A program made the position numbers and the translations under genes. Below are positions 29,726-36,061 of a stretch of 37,013 nucleotides of DNA, in pieces; the stretch's first letter is position 1; each line of letters begins with the position of its first letter. The notes under the pieces were generated by a model. The model had not been told where the DNA came from, made no database searches, and saw only the letters and a list, made by a program, of their open reading frames with translations. This DNA comes from Candidatus Parcubacteria bacterium (GTDB lineage: Bacteria > Patescibacteriota > Minisyncoccia > UBA9983): positions 1-37,013 of the forward strand of contig QZIU01000022.1 of NCBI GenBank assembly GCA_003599625.1. The letters run 5' to 3'.

Positions 29726-30406
29726 TTATTGTTTATTTTTTTCGTCGGAAATTATTTCTCCGTCCGAAAGCCTTATAATTCTTTCCGCTAAAACGGCGTA
29801 TTCGCTTTCATGTGTCACCATCACGATGGTCTGCCCTTTTTTGTGCAAACCCAGAAAAATGTCTAGAACTATTTTGGAAGTCTCGGAATCCAGATTGGCC
29901 GTCGGCTCGTCGGCAAAAATTATTTTGGGATTATGACCGATGGCCCTGGCAATACTCACCCTCTGCTGCTCTCCTCCTGAAAGCTGACTCGGTTTGTTAT
30001 AAAGTTTATGCTCCAGGCCGACTTTTCGCAAAGATTCTTCGGAAATCATTCTGGCCTGCTTTTTCGGCGCTCCTTGCATCATAAGGGGCGCCATTACGTT
30101 TTCCACTGCGGTCAATTCCGGCAATAAAGCGTAATCCTGAAAGACATACCCCAACTCCATAAGCCGCAATTCCGTTCTCTCCCGATTGCCCATCTTAACG
30201 ATATCCTTCCCGTCTATATATACACTGCCATTCGTGGGAAAATCAAGAGCTCCCATTTGGTACAGCAATGTGCTTTTGCCTGATCCAGACTTGCCGGTAA
30301 TCGCCAAAAACTGGCCTTCGGCAACCTTAAAACTAACCCCTTTTAAAGCAATAAGTTCCGAATCTCCCGTCTTGAATTTTTTTACTAAATTTTCAACTAT
30401 AATCAT
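29726..30406 (-). CDS. MacB/LolD-type ABC transporter ATPase
   Basis: The 226-residue ATPase has Walker A GKSGSGKST near 38-46, Q-loop FQDYALLPE, signature LSGGEQQRVSIARAI, Walker B IIFADEPTANLD and the H-loop THES. The length is normal for the family, unlike the extended paralogue at 19806-21047. It lies between the permease gene (16 bases upstream) and the adaptor gene (5 bases downstream), so the three form one tripartite exporter. Confidence 0.92.
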   Translation of the reverse strand: MIIVENLVKKFKTGDSELIALKGVSFKVAEGQFLAITGKSGSGKSTLLYQMGALDFPTNGSVYIDGKDIVKMGNRERTELRLMELGYVFQDYALLPELTAVENVMAPLMMQGAPKKQARMISEESLRKVGLEHKLYNKPSQLSGGEQQRVSIARAIGHNPKIIFADEPTANLDSETSKIVLDIFLGLHKKGQTIVMVTHESEYAVLAERIIRLSDGEIISDEKNKQ

Positions 30407-30422
30407 ATTTTTTCTTTATCCG

Positions 30423-31703
30423 TTACCTGCCCAGTATGGCATCCAAAGTGTTTTGCCTTATAACGAGTTTGGCCGGGATATAGCCAGCTATAAGGCTGGC
30501 CGTCATAAGAAAAGCCGCGCGGATCAATGCCCCCTTCCAGGTTACCGCCAAGACACCATCGCTGAAAGGAAAATTAACAGGATGAGAAACAAAATAAGGA
30601 ACAAGCGCAAAAAATAGGATTGATAATCCGACCGCCGTTCCGATCCCCGCGTAAAAAAGCGATTGGAGGACATAAGAAAATTCTATGGCGAAAGAATTTA
30701 TGCCGATGCCTTTCATTATACCGATAAATTTTCGCCGGGTGATGGCATTGATGAAGATGACTATGAATATGGTAATGGAGGCTACCACCAGGCCGATGGA
30801 ACCGACAATATCTCCCAGGATGGTAAAAGTTCCTTTAATATCCTTTAAAAACTTCGGTTGTGATTCCTCCCATGTCTGCACCTTGCCCCACTTTCCGGCC
30901 CCGGCCGCCAGAAGGGCGCTCTGGGCCACAGCTGGATCCGCCCCGTCTTTCAGCTTCAAAATGATCTCGTTAACGCTGTTATCACTTCTGCCCGCCATGT
31001 CCCGCAAAGAAGACGAGATCATAAAAATGCGATTATCAACCTCCCCCACTTTGCTTCTGACAATTCCCTTGATTGTAAATTCTTTGGTTCTTCCCGCCAC
31101 CGAGACTCTAACTTTGTCGCCGACTCCCGTATTTTTAAGATTTTGCATACTTGGCGTGTCGATAGGAGTATATTTGAAAAATTTATCGGCGCCGACAAGA
31201 ATAAATTCGGTGTCATCCGAATCGAGATACTTTCCTTCAATAATTTTTCCGGCCAAACCGGTAACGGCATCCTCCACTTCGGGATCGATCCCCGCCACCA
31301 AACCTCCGGCTTCCTCCGACAGTTCACTGAGATCGGTTTTGTTCTTATAATTCGCCTCAATCACCCCGCTGGAAACAAAACGATAACTTACGGCCTCGGT
31401 CCAGGGTAAAGCCTTGACCATGGAGATGACCGCTGGGCTGTTTTCTATATAAGGTTTTTTACTGAGAGCCGAAATGATCACGTCTCCGGAATACAATTGC
31501 CGGTTACTTACGCTGGAACTCTCGATTATACCCGTCAAAATACCCCCGATGAATATAAGGTTGATGAAGGTCAAAGACATTACCATTATGATCAAAATGG
31601 TGGTCCAGATGTTCCCTCTAATTATCTGCCGTTTGGCCAGAAAAAAGCCGAGCCTGAGAGGAATGATGAGGGGCGGTTTATTTACTTTTTTGATAATAGT
31701 CAT
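30423..31703 (-). CDS. MacB/FtsX-type ABC transporter permease
   Basis: From the ATG at 31701-31703 the protein is 426 residues: a membrane helix near 34-58 (IWTTILIIMVMSLTFINLIFIGGIL), a large outside MacB_PCD-like domain, then three helices with a GSIGLVVASITIFIVIFINAITRRKFIGIMKGIGI core, GIGTAVGLSILFFALVPYF and a final helix before YIPAKLVIRQNTLDAILGR. The longer upstream frame (19 more codons) is rejected because it overlaps the promoter. It starts the exporter operon and is divergent from an OmpR-type regulator gene, a common arrangement for regulated pumps. Confidence 0.88.
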   Translation of the reverse strand: MTIIKKVNKPPLIIPLRLGFFLAKRQIIRGNIWTTILIIMVMSLTFINLIFIGGILTGIIESSSVSNRQLYSGDVIISALSKKPYIENSPAVISMVKALPWTEAVSYRFVSSGVIEANYKNKTDLSELSEEAGGLVAGIDPEVEDAVTGLAGKIIEGKYLDSDDTEFILVGADKFFKYTPIDTPSMQNLKNTGVGDKVRVSVAGRTKEFTIKGIVRSKVGEVDNRIFMISSSLRDMAGRSDNSVNEIILKLKDGADPAVAQSALLAAGAGKWGKVQTWEESQPKFLKDIKGTFTILGDIVGSIGLVVASITIFIVIFINAITRRKFIGIMKGIGINSFAIEFSYVLQSLFYAGIGTAVGLSILFFALVPYFVSHPVNFPFSDGVLAVTWKGALIRAAFLMTASLIAGYIPAKLVIRQNTLDAILGR

Positions 31704-31714
31704 TTTTAATACTG

Positions 31715-31760
31715 CTCCCAAAAATAGATAAATAGTACATTGCCCATAAATTTTTGTCAA
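31715..31760 (-). promoter_or_regulatory. Promoter and ribosome-binding site of the exporter operon
   Basis: On the minus strand TTGACA (31755-31760), exactly 17 bases and TACTAT (31732-31737) form a strong promoter. Transcription would start about 22 bases before the ATG at 31703, leaving a leader with GGGAG at 31715-31719. This is one of the few leadered genes in the window. Confidence 0.6.
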
Positions 31761-31806
31761 AAAATGCTCGAACTATGATATTTCTATTTTGCTTTGACAC
31801 AAAAAA

Positions 31807-31835
31807 TTGCTTCCCGCCGGCAATCGGTTTAAAAT
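31807..31835 (+). promoter_or_regulatory. Promoter of the first OmpR-type regulator, predicted leaderless
   Basis: TTGCTT (31807-31812), 17 bases and TAAAAT (31830-31835) end 7 bases before the ATG at 31843. It is back-to-back with the exporter promoter, so one protein bound between them could control both. Confidence 0.55.
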
Positions 31836-31842
31836 CAAGAAA

Positions 31843-32514
31843 ATGAAGATACTCCTGATAGAAGACCAGGCGGATATCGCGGAATTCATTCTCGGGAAAC
31901 TGAAGGAGAGCGACTTTACCGTCGATTGGCGGGACAACGGCAACGACGGCCTTGAGACCGCCCAGGGCGCGCCGTATGATCTCATTATCCTGGACTACCA
32001 ACTTCCGGGAAAAAATGGCCGGGAAATTTGTCGCTCATTGAGGGCCTCGGGCAAAAATACGCCGATCCTTATACTATCGGCCAAAGCCGAAACTTGCGTC
32101 AAAATCGATCTGCTAAACCTTGGCGCCGACGATTATATCGCGAAACCATTTACCTGGGAAGAACTTCTGGCCAGAATTAATTCCATTCTTCGCCGACCGC
32201 GCGCGCTGAAGGAAGAAACCCTCAAGATCGACAACCTTGTCGTCCACACCAAAAATCATACGGTAAAACGAGGCCACAAAGACATAACGCTTACCAAAAA
32301 AGAGTTCGTGCTTCTGGAGTTTCTTCTAAAAAACGCCGGGAACACCCTTTCAAGGGCCATGATAATGGAGCATGTCTGGGATATGAATACGGATCCATTC
32401 TCCAACACGGTGGAAACGCATATTTTGAACCTGCGCCGGAAAATAGACTTTCGCGGCCAAAAAAAGCTTATTCACACCATTTCTGGCCGGGGCTATAAGA
32501 TTGATAAAAAATAA
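31843..32514 (+). CDS. OmpR/PhoB-type response regulator (orphan)
   Basis: From the ATG at 31843 the protein is 223 residues. The receiver domain has the acid pair in LLIEDQADIAE, the phospho-acceptor aspartate in LIILDYQLPGKNGRE near residue 51, the LSAKAE block and the lysine in IAKPFTWEELLARI. The winged-helix domain has TLTKKEFVLLEFLLKNAGN, VETHILNLRRKID and GRGYKIDKK. The upstream TTG is rejected because the -10 box lies after it. No kinase gene is adjacent. Divergence from the exporter operon suggests it regulates that operon. Confidence 0.9.
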   Translation: MKILLIEDQADIAEFILGKLKESDFTVDWRDNGNDGLETAQGAPYDLIILDYQLPGKNGREICRSLRASGKNTPILILSAKAETCVKIDLLNLGADDYIAKPFTWEELLARINSILRRPRALKEETLKIDNLVVHTKNHTVKRGHKDITLTKKEFVLLEFLLKNAGNTLSRAMIMEHVWDMNTDPFSNTVETHILNLRRKIDFRGQKKLIHTISGRGYKIDKK

Positions 32515-32611
32515 CATTCCGCTTCGGATTTTAAACGACGGAGACCAATCTGGCGCTGTTTTTGTTTTATCAATTGGAAATGGAATTAAGAATTAAGGTT
32601 TTTTAAAAAAA

Positions 32612-32908
32612 ATGTACAACGAAAATGAAAACTATCATGCGCACACGCGCCAAAAAGCGGCGATGAAATTTTTCCAAGGCCTGATGTTCGGACTGGCCGC
32701 GGGAATGGTTGCGGGGAAAATGCTTTCCGGCAAGCTGGAAGAGTTGAAAGAAAAGATCAAAGAAAAGTCCTCAGACTTCAAGACCCGAGCCTCCGACCTG
32801 GCCAAAAGATATAAGGAAATGACGGAAGAAGAATACAAAGAGTTCATCAAAAAAGAATCGGAGAGGTACAGAAAAATGTCGAAAGGAGAGAAAGAGGAGC
32901 AGCCCTAA
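32612..32908 (+). CDS. YtxH-like small membrane protein
   Basis: The 98-residue protein has a short hydrophobic segment at about residues 21-36 (FFQGLMFGLAAGMVAGKML) followed by a highly charged helix (KLEELKEKIKEKSSDFK and on), the plan of YtxH/gas-vesicle-like stress proteins. Its function is unknown. It ends at 32908 and overlaps the end of the convergent toxin gene by 4 bases. No Shine-Dalgarno or clear promoter is visible. Confidence 0.6.
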   Translation: MYNENENYHAHTRQKAAMKFFQGLMFGLAAGMVAGKMLSGKLEELKEKIKEKSSDFKTRASDLAKRYKEMTEEEYKEFIKKESERYRKMSKGEKEEQP

Positions 32909-33291
32909 ATAACATCTCGATATTTGGGATAATTTGCTTTTATAATATTCTTCCACGCCGCTGTCTCATTTGATGTCGCGATATCAGCTTTTGAGTACAC
33001 CATGAGCACACAAACGACTGCTTCATTTTGATGAATGGCGACTATGCATCTGTTTCCCGAAGCGTGTCTGGACATTTCCGTCCCGGCTATTTTAAATTCG
33101 GTTTTGCAAATTTTAACATCCCCGGAAACGCTGATAGTCTCGGCAATACTTTTTTGAAACAACAAATCGACATAAGTAAACTCCAGGATCAAGCCGTTAA
33201 GTGTCCGCTCCCACGCTCCTTTATGTTTCTTTGAAAAATTTTTTATAAAATGTCTTTCTGAAAATGGCTCAAAGGATACGGCGTATTTCAT
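32905..33291 (-). CDS. Putative toxin partner of a Panacea (DUF4065) antitoxin
   Basis: The 128-residue protein starts MKYAVSFEPFSERHFIKNFSKKHKGAW, has a central ICKTEFKIAGTEMSRHASGNRCIVAIHQNEAVVCVLMVYSKADI and ends in ANYPKYRDVI. The RCIVAIHQNEAVVCVLMVYSKADI strand-turn-strand block looks like the core of RelE/ParE-superfamily proteins, so an mRNA-interferase-like role is possible. It starts 2 bases after the stop of the antitoxin gene, the typical order in Panacea modules. The protein is longer than standard RelE, and the family is not certain. Confidence 0.6.
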   Translation of the reverse strand: MKYAVSFEPFSERHFIKNFSKKHKGAWERTLNGLILEFTYVDLLFQKSIAETISVSGDVKICKTEFKIAGTEMSRHASGNRCIVAIHQNEAVVCVLMVYSKADIATSNETAAWKNIIKANYPKYRDVI

Positions 33292-33293
33292 GG

Positions 33294-33971
33294 TTAGTAA
33301 ATTTCGTCCGGATTTTCCTGAGTAAAGATATCATAAGAAACAATATCGTTATCCTCGGCAAACATATACGGCATTTGCTTATGCGTAAAGGCCACTGTGT
33401 CCGCGGTTCGCCTGCCTTTCCACTTCTCGTTGATCTTCCCGATTAGTTTTGCCTCTTCCGCGGAGATGAGGGATGAGCTTGATTTTATCCCGCTCCTTGT
33501 TGCCGAGACAAGCATTGCTCCATTCTCGGTCTGCTCCATGGATATTTCTCCGGCATCAAACATCTCATCAATAAGACGAAAATAAGCGTCGGCAACGGGA
33601 CCGTATTGAATCTTTCTGTATTGCATGCCGCTCATACTCTCAAGATTTGAGTAATACCAGCCGAAGTCGGCAAAATATAGCAGCTTTGCCAGCTTGGTCT
33701 TCGGCATGTTTTTGTTAAGCCGCAGGAAAGCTAGAATCATCTGCTTGTATTTTTCATAATCAGGCGATTCTCCTTTTTCCAATTCTTGCAAGGAAACACC
33801 TAAGAAACTTGAAAGCTTTTCAAACTCCTTGAGTGTTATATCCCTTTTTCCTTGCTCAATGGCAATATACGAAGGCCGCGAAATTCCGATTTTTTCCGCC
33901 ACATCCGACTGAGAAATCCCCCTCTTTGTTCGCGCCGCTCTTATAACGGCTGCATATTTGTTTCTGCTCAT
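33294..33971 (-). CDS. Panacea-type antitoxin: XRE helix-turn-helix plus DUF4065 (SocA-like)
   Basis: The 225-residue protein has an N-terminal XRE helix-turn-helix (TKRGISQSDVAEKIGISRPSYIAIEQGKRDITLKEFEKL, about residues 15-52) joined to a DUF4065/SocA-like domain (TKLAKLLYFADFGWYYS, then YRKIQYGPVADAYFRLIDEMF, about 90-150). In Panacea antitoxins this domain neutralises unrelated toxins as a chaperone-like partner. The DNA-binding half should repress the operon; repeated GTCAAA motifs lie just upstream. The toxin gene follows by 2 bases. The module lies directly against the broken end of a P-loop kinase gene. Confidence 0.85.
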   Translation of the reverse strand: MSRNKYAAVIRAARTKRGISQSDVAEKIGISRPSYIAIEQGKRDITLKEFEKLSSFLGVSLQELEKGESPDYEKYKQMILAFLRLNKNMPKTKLAKLLYFADFGWYYSNLESMSGMQYRKIQYGPVADAYFRLIDEMFDAGEISMEQTENGAMLVSATRSGIKSSSSLISAEEAKLIGKINEKWKGRRTADTVAFTHKQMPYMFAEDNDIVSYDIFTQENPDEIY

Positions 33972-33977
33972 GTGTTA

Positions 33978-34030
33978 TATAATAAGATGAAGTGTCAAAA
34001 AGTCAAACATTGCGTGTCAAATTTTTTGAC
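33978..34030 (-). promoter_or_regulatory. Promoter and GTCAAA operator boxes of the Panacea module
   Basis: On the plus strand GTCAAA occurs at 33994-33999, 34002-34007 and 34016-34021, and its inverse TTTGAC at 34025-34030, where it faces the third copy across 3 bases. The middle box reads TTGACT on the minus strand, 18 bases from a TTATAT that ends 5 bases before the ATG at 33971. The boxes overlap the 3' end of the truncated kinase gene. Confidence 0.45.
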
Positions 34031-34198
34031 TTTGATTATCCGATGTCTGGTCTCCTCAAATCGCCACTCATGCCCCGCATTGTCCGGAACACCTCGCTCA
34101 TCAAAATCATGAACTTCAAAACCGACTCCCAACAAAGCTTTGAGAGGTTGTATAACTGCCGTTTTTCCCGCGCCTGATACTCCGGTTAAGAAATACAT
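33995..34198 (-). pseudogene. Truncated P-loop kinase (N-terminal fragment only)
   Basis: The frame encodes 67 residues: MYFLTGVSGAGKTAVIQPLKALLGVGFEVHDFDERGVPDNAGHEWRFEETRHRI, with Walker A GVSGAGKT at 6-13 and the DFDERGVP and WR..ETRH motifs of a small P-loop nucleotide-kinase-like family of roughly 170 residues. After RHRIIK it runs into the operator region of the Panacea module (VKKFDTQCLTF) and stops, so about 100 residues are missing. No trace of the rest is seen on the other side of the module. It reads as a gene cut by the arrival of the toxin-antitoxin module. Confidence 0.6.
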
Positions 34199-34214
34199 AT
34201 AATTGAGAGCAAAC

Positions 34215-34233
34215 CTGCCGGACTTGGACTCGA
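34215..34233 (-). repeat. Copy of the 3' end of tRNA-Gln (direct repeat)
   Basis: The 19 bases CTGCCGGACTTGGACTCGA here are identical to 34361-34379, the T-arm and acceptor end of tRNA-Gln, 146 bases downstream of it in tRNA orientation. Such copies usually mark an attachment site, but only about 127 bases lie between. Confidence 0.6.
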
Positions 34234-34261
34234 TTTTCTTATGGAAAATCCCGGGGTTTCG

Positions 34262-34342
34262 CGGTTCCGTTTAAGAAAACGGAACATCGCTCAACCCTTC
34301 TCGCTCAAACGAAAGCAAAGCAGTTTGCTTTCTGTCCGGCAG
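34262..34342. other. Structured spacer downstream of tRNA-Gln with two hairpins and an inverted tRNA end
   Basis: GTTCCGTTT (34263-34271) pairs with AAACGGAAC (34276-34284). GAAAGCAAA (34311-34319) pairs with TTTGCTTTC (34324-34332). GTCCGGCAG at 34334-34342 is an inverted copy of the tRNA acceptor end CTGCCGGAC at 34361-34369. TTGAGCGA-like repeats lie between (minus strand). No ORF is present. It may be a tRNA-processing trailer or a tRNA-derived element. Confidence 0.4.
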
Positions 34343-34360
34343 TTTTCACTCCGTTTCAAA

Positions 34361-34431
34361 CTGCCGGACTTGGACTCGAACCAAGATTAGCGGATTCAGA
34401 GTCCGCTGTCCTACCATTAGACGATCCGGCA
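34361..34431 (-). tRNA. tRNA-Gln (anticodon CTG)
   Basis: A 71-base cloverleaf on the minus strand: acceptor TGCCGGA/TCCGGCA with discriminator G (34361), anticodon stem GCGGA/TCCGC with anticodon CTG, and T-arm CTTGG-TTCGAGT-CCAAG. The G discriminator and weak first pair fit glutamine. CCA is not encoded. Confidence 0.92.
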
Positions 34432-34453
34432 ATAGCAAAATTATACGGATTTT

Positions 34454-34490
34454 TGGGAAAAAATAAAGGCCCAGTTTTGACTGGGCCTAT
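34454..34490 (-). terminator. Rho-independent terminator of the 34528-34890 gene
   Basis: On the minus strand AGGCCCAG (34481-34488) and CTGGGCCT (34467-34474) form an 8-bp stem with a 6-base loop, followed by a T-rich tract (34456-34466). It lies about 40 bases after the stop codon and before tRNA-Gln. Confidence 0.75.
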
Positions 34491-34527
34491 TTGAATTTTA
34501 TCTTGTGTGCTTTCTTTGGGTCTTAGA

Positions 34528-34890
34528 TTAGATATGAACGAGCGCGGATGTTGGCGATGATGCGGATTCTGAGGGGAGTTGTGGCGACCCGTTTGACTTT
34601 TTTGGCAGGAATTGGTCGAAGAAACTCCTTGCTGTTTTCTCATCGACCCCTGATATGAGCCGATAAAAAGCCTTATTCATGTAGATGTGTAAATTGGGAA
34701 CTCCTTTTCCATTTTGGTGCAACAGATAAAGAAGAGTGATTCCTTCTTTATCCATAATGGAAATAATCAAACCACTATCCAATTCCTTTGCTCCTGTTCG
34801 ACAGAAGCAGATCCCATTACATCTTCCAAGCTCCTCCAATTTTGCAACCTCCTCTGCGACTTCACGATTCGGCTCACTTACGGCAACCAT
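34528..34890 (-). CDS. Hypothetical protein with a canonical Shine-Dalgarno sequence
   Basis: The 120-residue product, MVAVSEPNREVAEEVAKLEELGRC..., seems soluble: a helical acidic start, a Cys-containing segment (CNGICFCRTGAKELDSGLIISIMDKEG), a helix-rich middle (NKAFYRLISGVDEKTARSFFDQF) and a Ser/Pro-rich tail. I do not recognise a family. Unlike its neighbours it has a full AAAGGAGG six bases before the ATG, a leader of about 70 bases and a strong terminator. This contrast suggests high expression, or arrival from a genome with ordinary translation signals. Confidence 0.55.
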   Translation of the reverse strand: MVAVSEPNREVAEEVAKLEELGRCNGICFCRTGAKELDSGLIISIMDKEGITLLYLLHQNGKGVPNLHIYMNKAFYRLISGVDEKTARSFFDQFLPKKSNGSPQLPSESASSPTSALVHI

Positions 34891-34896
34891 TTAAAT

Positions 34897-34991
34897 CCTC
34901 CTTTCTGAAAGGTTAAAAATAAAGCACTCGCTTTTTAAAGAGTTGAAGAAATCATAGCACATATAAGATAAAATCTTTCTAAAGTTGTCAA
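34897..34991 (-). promoter_or_regulatory. Leadered promoter and Shine-Dalgarno of the 34528-34890 gene
   Basis: On the minus strand TTGACA (34986-34991) is 17 bases from TCTTAT (34963-34968). AAAGGAGG lies at 34897-34904, 6 bases from the ATG at 34890. A small AAAGC/GCTTT hairpin lies in the leader near 34921-34934. Confidence 0.55.
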
Positions 34992-35068
34992 TGTCCGAAA
35001 TGGCTTAAATTAAGGACATTTTGCCCGTCATCCTCAAAACCATACTATTGCCTCTAACATAACGGTGA

Positions 35069-35097
35069 TTGCCTTAGTTTCTTATATAGCTTAAAAT
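35069..35097 (+). promoter_or_regulatory. Promoter of the second OmpR-type regulator, predicted leaderless
   Basis: TTGCCT (35069-35074), 17 bases and TAAAAT (35092-35097) end 6 bases before the ATG at 35104. The layout is nearly the same as at the first regulator (31807-31835). Confidence 0.6.
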
Positions 35098-35103
35098 GCA
35101 ACC

Positions 35104-35772
35104 ATGAGGATACTCGTGGTGGACGACGAAAAGAATGTCGCTGATTTTCTTAAGGAAAATCTGGAATATGAGTATTTTGTCGTTGATACGGCTTACGACG
35201 GGGCAAAGGGATCCTATCTTGCAAGGGTAAACGACTACGATCTGATCATTTTGGATTACATTCTTCCGTTGAAGAGCGGGAAGGATGTTTGCGAAGAAAT
35301 ACGAAAAGCCAAGAAGACCACCCCCATTCTTATGCTTAGCGTAAAGTCCGAGACCACTGACCGGGTTGAAATGCTTAATATCGGGGCAGATGACTTTCTC
35401 GCCAAACCGTTTTCCTTCGCGGAGCTTCTTGCCCGCATAAAGGCGATCCTCCGAAGGCCGAGACAGATCGAGGAAGACATATTGACCGTTGACAATCTTG
35501 TTTTGGACGCCAAAAAACACGCGGTAAAAAGAAAAGACAAGGAAATATACCTTACTAGAAAAGAATACAATCTTCTCGATTACATGATGAGGCACGCGGG
35601 AAGGGCGCTTTCGCGAGGGATGCTTCTGGAACATGTTTGGGAAAATGAAGCAGACCCCCTTTCCAACACAGTCGAATCGCACATCGCCAGCCTGAGGAAA
35701 AAGATAGACAGCGGCCGCAAGAAAAAGCTTATTCAGACGATCCCCGGCAAAGGATATAAAATACAGGCTTGA
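35104..35772 (+). CDS. OmpR/PhoB-type response regulator
   Basis: The 222-residue protein has a full receiver domain (LVVDDEKNVAD, phospho-acceptor aspartate in LIILDYILPLKSGKD near residue 51, LSVKSE, LAKPFSFAELLARI) and a winged-helix domain (YLTRKEYNLLDYMMRHAGRALSRGMLLEHVWE, VESHIASLRKKID, GKGYKIQ). It is a close paralogue of the regulator at 31843. A small peptide gene and a histidine kinase gene follow on the same strand, so it is probably the response half of a two-component pair. It uses TGA as its stop, which shows TGA is not reassigned here. Confidence 0.92.
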   Translation: MRILVVDDEKNVADFLKENLEYEYFVVDTAYDGAKGSYLARVNDYDLIILDYILPLKSGKDVCEEIRKAKKTTPILMLSVKSETTDRVEMLNIGADDFLAKPFSFAELLARIKAILRRPRQIEEDILTVDNLVLDAKKHAVKRKDKEIYLTRKEYNLLDYMMRHAGRALSRGMLLEHVWENEADPLSNTVESHIASLRKKIDSGRKKKLIQTIPGKGYKIQA

Positions 35773-35832
35773 TCAGAAAAAATTAAGCAGTCAAACTTTA
35801 TATTTTTTTCATAATTATTTTAAGATTGCTGA

Positions 35833-35849
35833 TTAAACTTGGGTTAAAG
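35833..35849 (+). promoter_or_regulatory. Possible 11-bp-period regulator box
   Basis: TTAAAC at 35833-35838 and TTAAAG at 35844-35849 lie 11 bases apart, a spacing used by OmpR/PhoB-type regulators. A looser TTAAG lies at 35820. They precede the 35-residue peptide gene, so the upstream regulator could act here. The region is AT-rich, so chance is possible. Confidence 0.25.
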
Positions 35850-35886
35850 GTCGAAATTTTAAATAAAAATCTTAAATCTTAAAACA

Positions 35887-35994
35887 ATGAAGAAGCTTCT
35901 AAAGAAAGTTCTTACGGACAAGAAAACCCGAAATGTTGTCGCATTAAGCGCCTTCTTGGCCTCGGTCGTAACGATCGGCGATCCTTGGGCGTAA
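35887..35994 (+). CDS. Small 35-residue hydrophobic peptide
   Basis: An ATG at 35887 opens a 35-codon frame ending in TAA at 35992-35994. The peptide has a basic N-terminus (MKKLLKKVLTDKKTR) and a hydrophobic segment (NVVALSAFLASVVTI) ending in GDPWA. This looks like a short signal-type or membrane peptide. It lies between a response regulator gene and a histidine kinase gene, followed 11 bases later by a terminator-like hairpin. A secreted signal peptide or a membrane regulator of the kinase is possible; the small size makes the call tentative. Confidence 0.45.
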   Translation: MKKLLKKVLTDKKTRNVVALSAFLASVVTIGDPWA

Positions 35995-36005
35995 AAAGCA
36001 ACGCG

Positions 36006-36052
36006 CAAAAACACCTCCTGAATCCGCGGCAAAGGCGAAAGAGGTGTTTTTG
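36006..36052 (+). terminator. Terminator or attenuator hairpin before the histidine kinase gene
   Basis: CAAAAACACCTC (36006-36017) pairs with GAGGTGTTTTTG (36041-36052), a 12-bp stem with a 23-base loop and a T run at its 3' side. It lies between the peptide gene and the kinase ATG at 36062, so it could limit read-through into the kinase gene. Confidence 0.65.
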
Positions 36053-36061
36053 TTTAAAGAC

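Noticed and set aside
31807-31842. N-terminal extension of the first OmpR-type regulator from a TTG
   Set aside because: The TTG is part of the -35 box and the -10 box lies after it; the receiver domain begins at the ATG at 31843.
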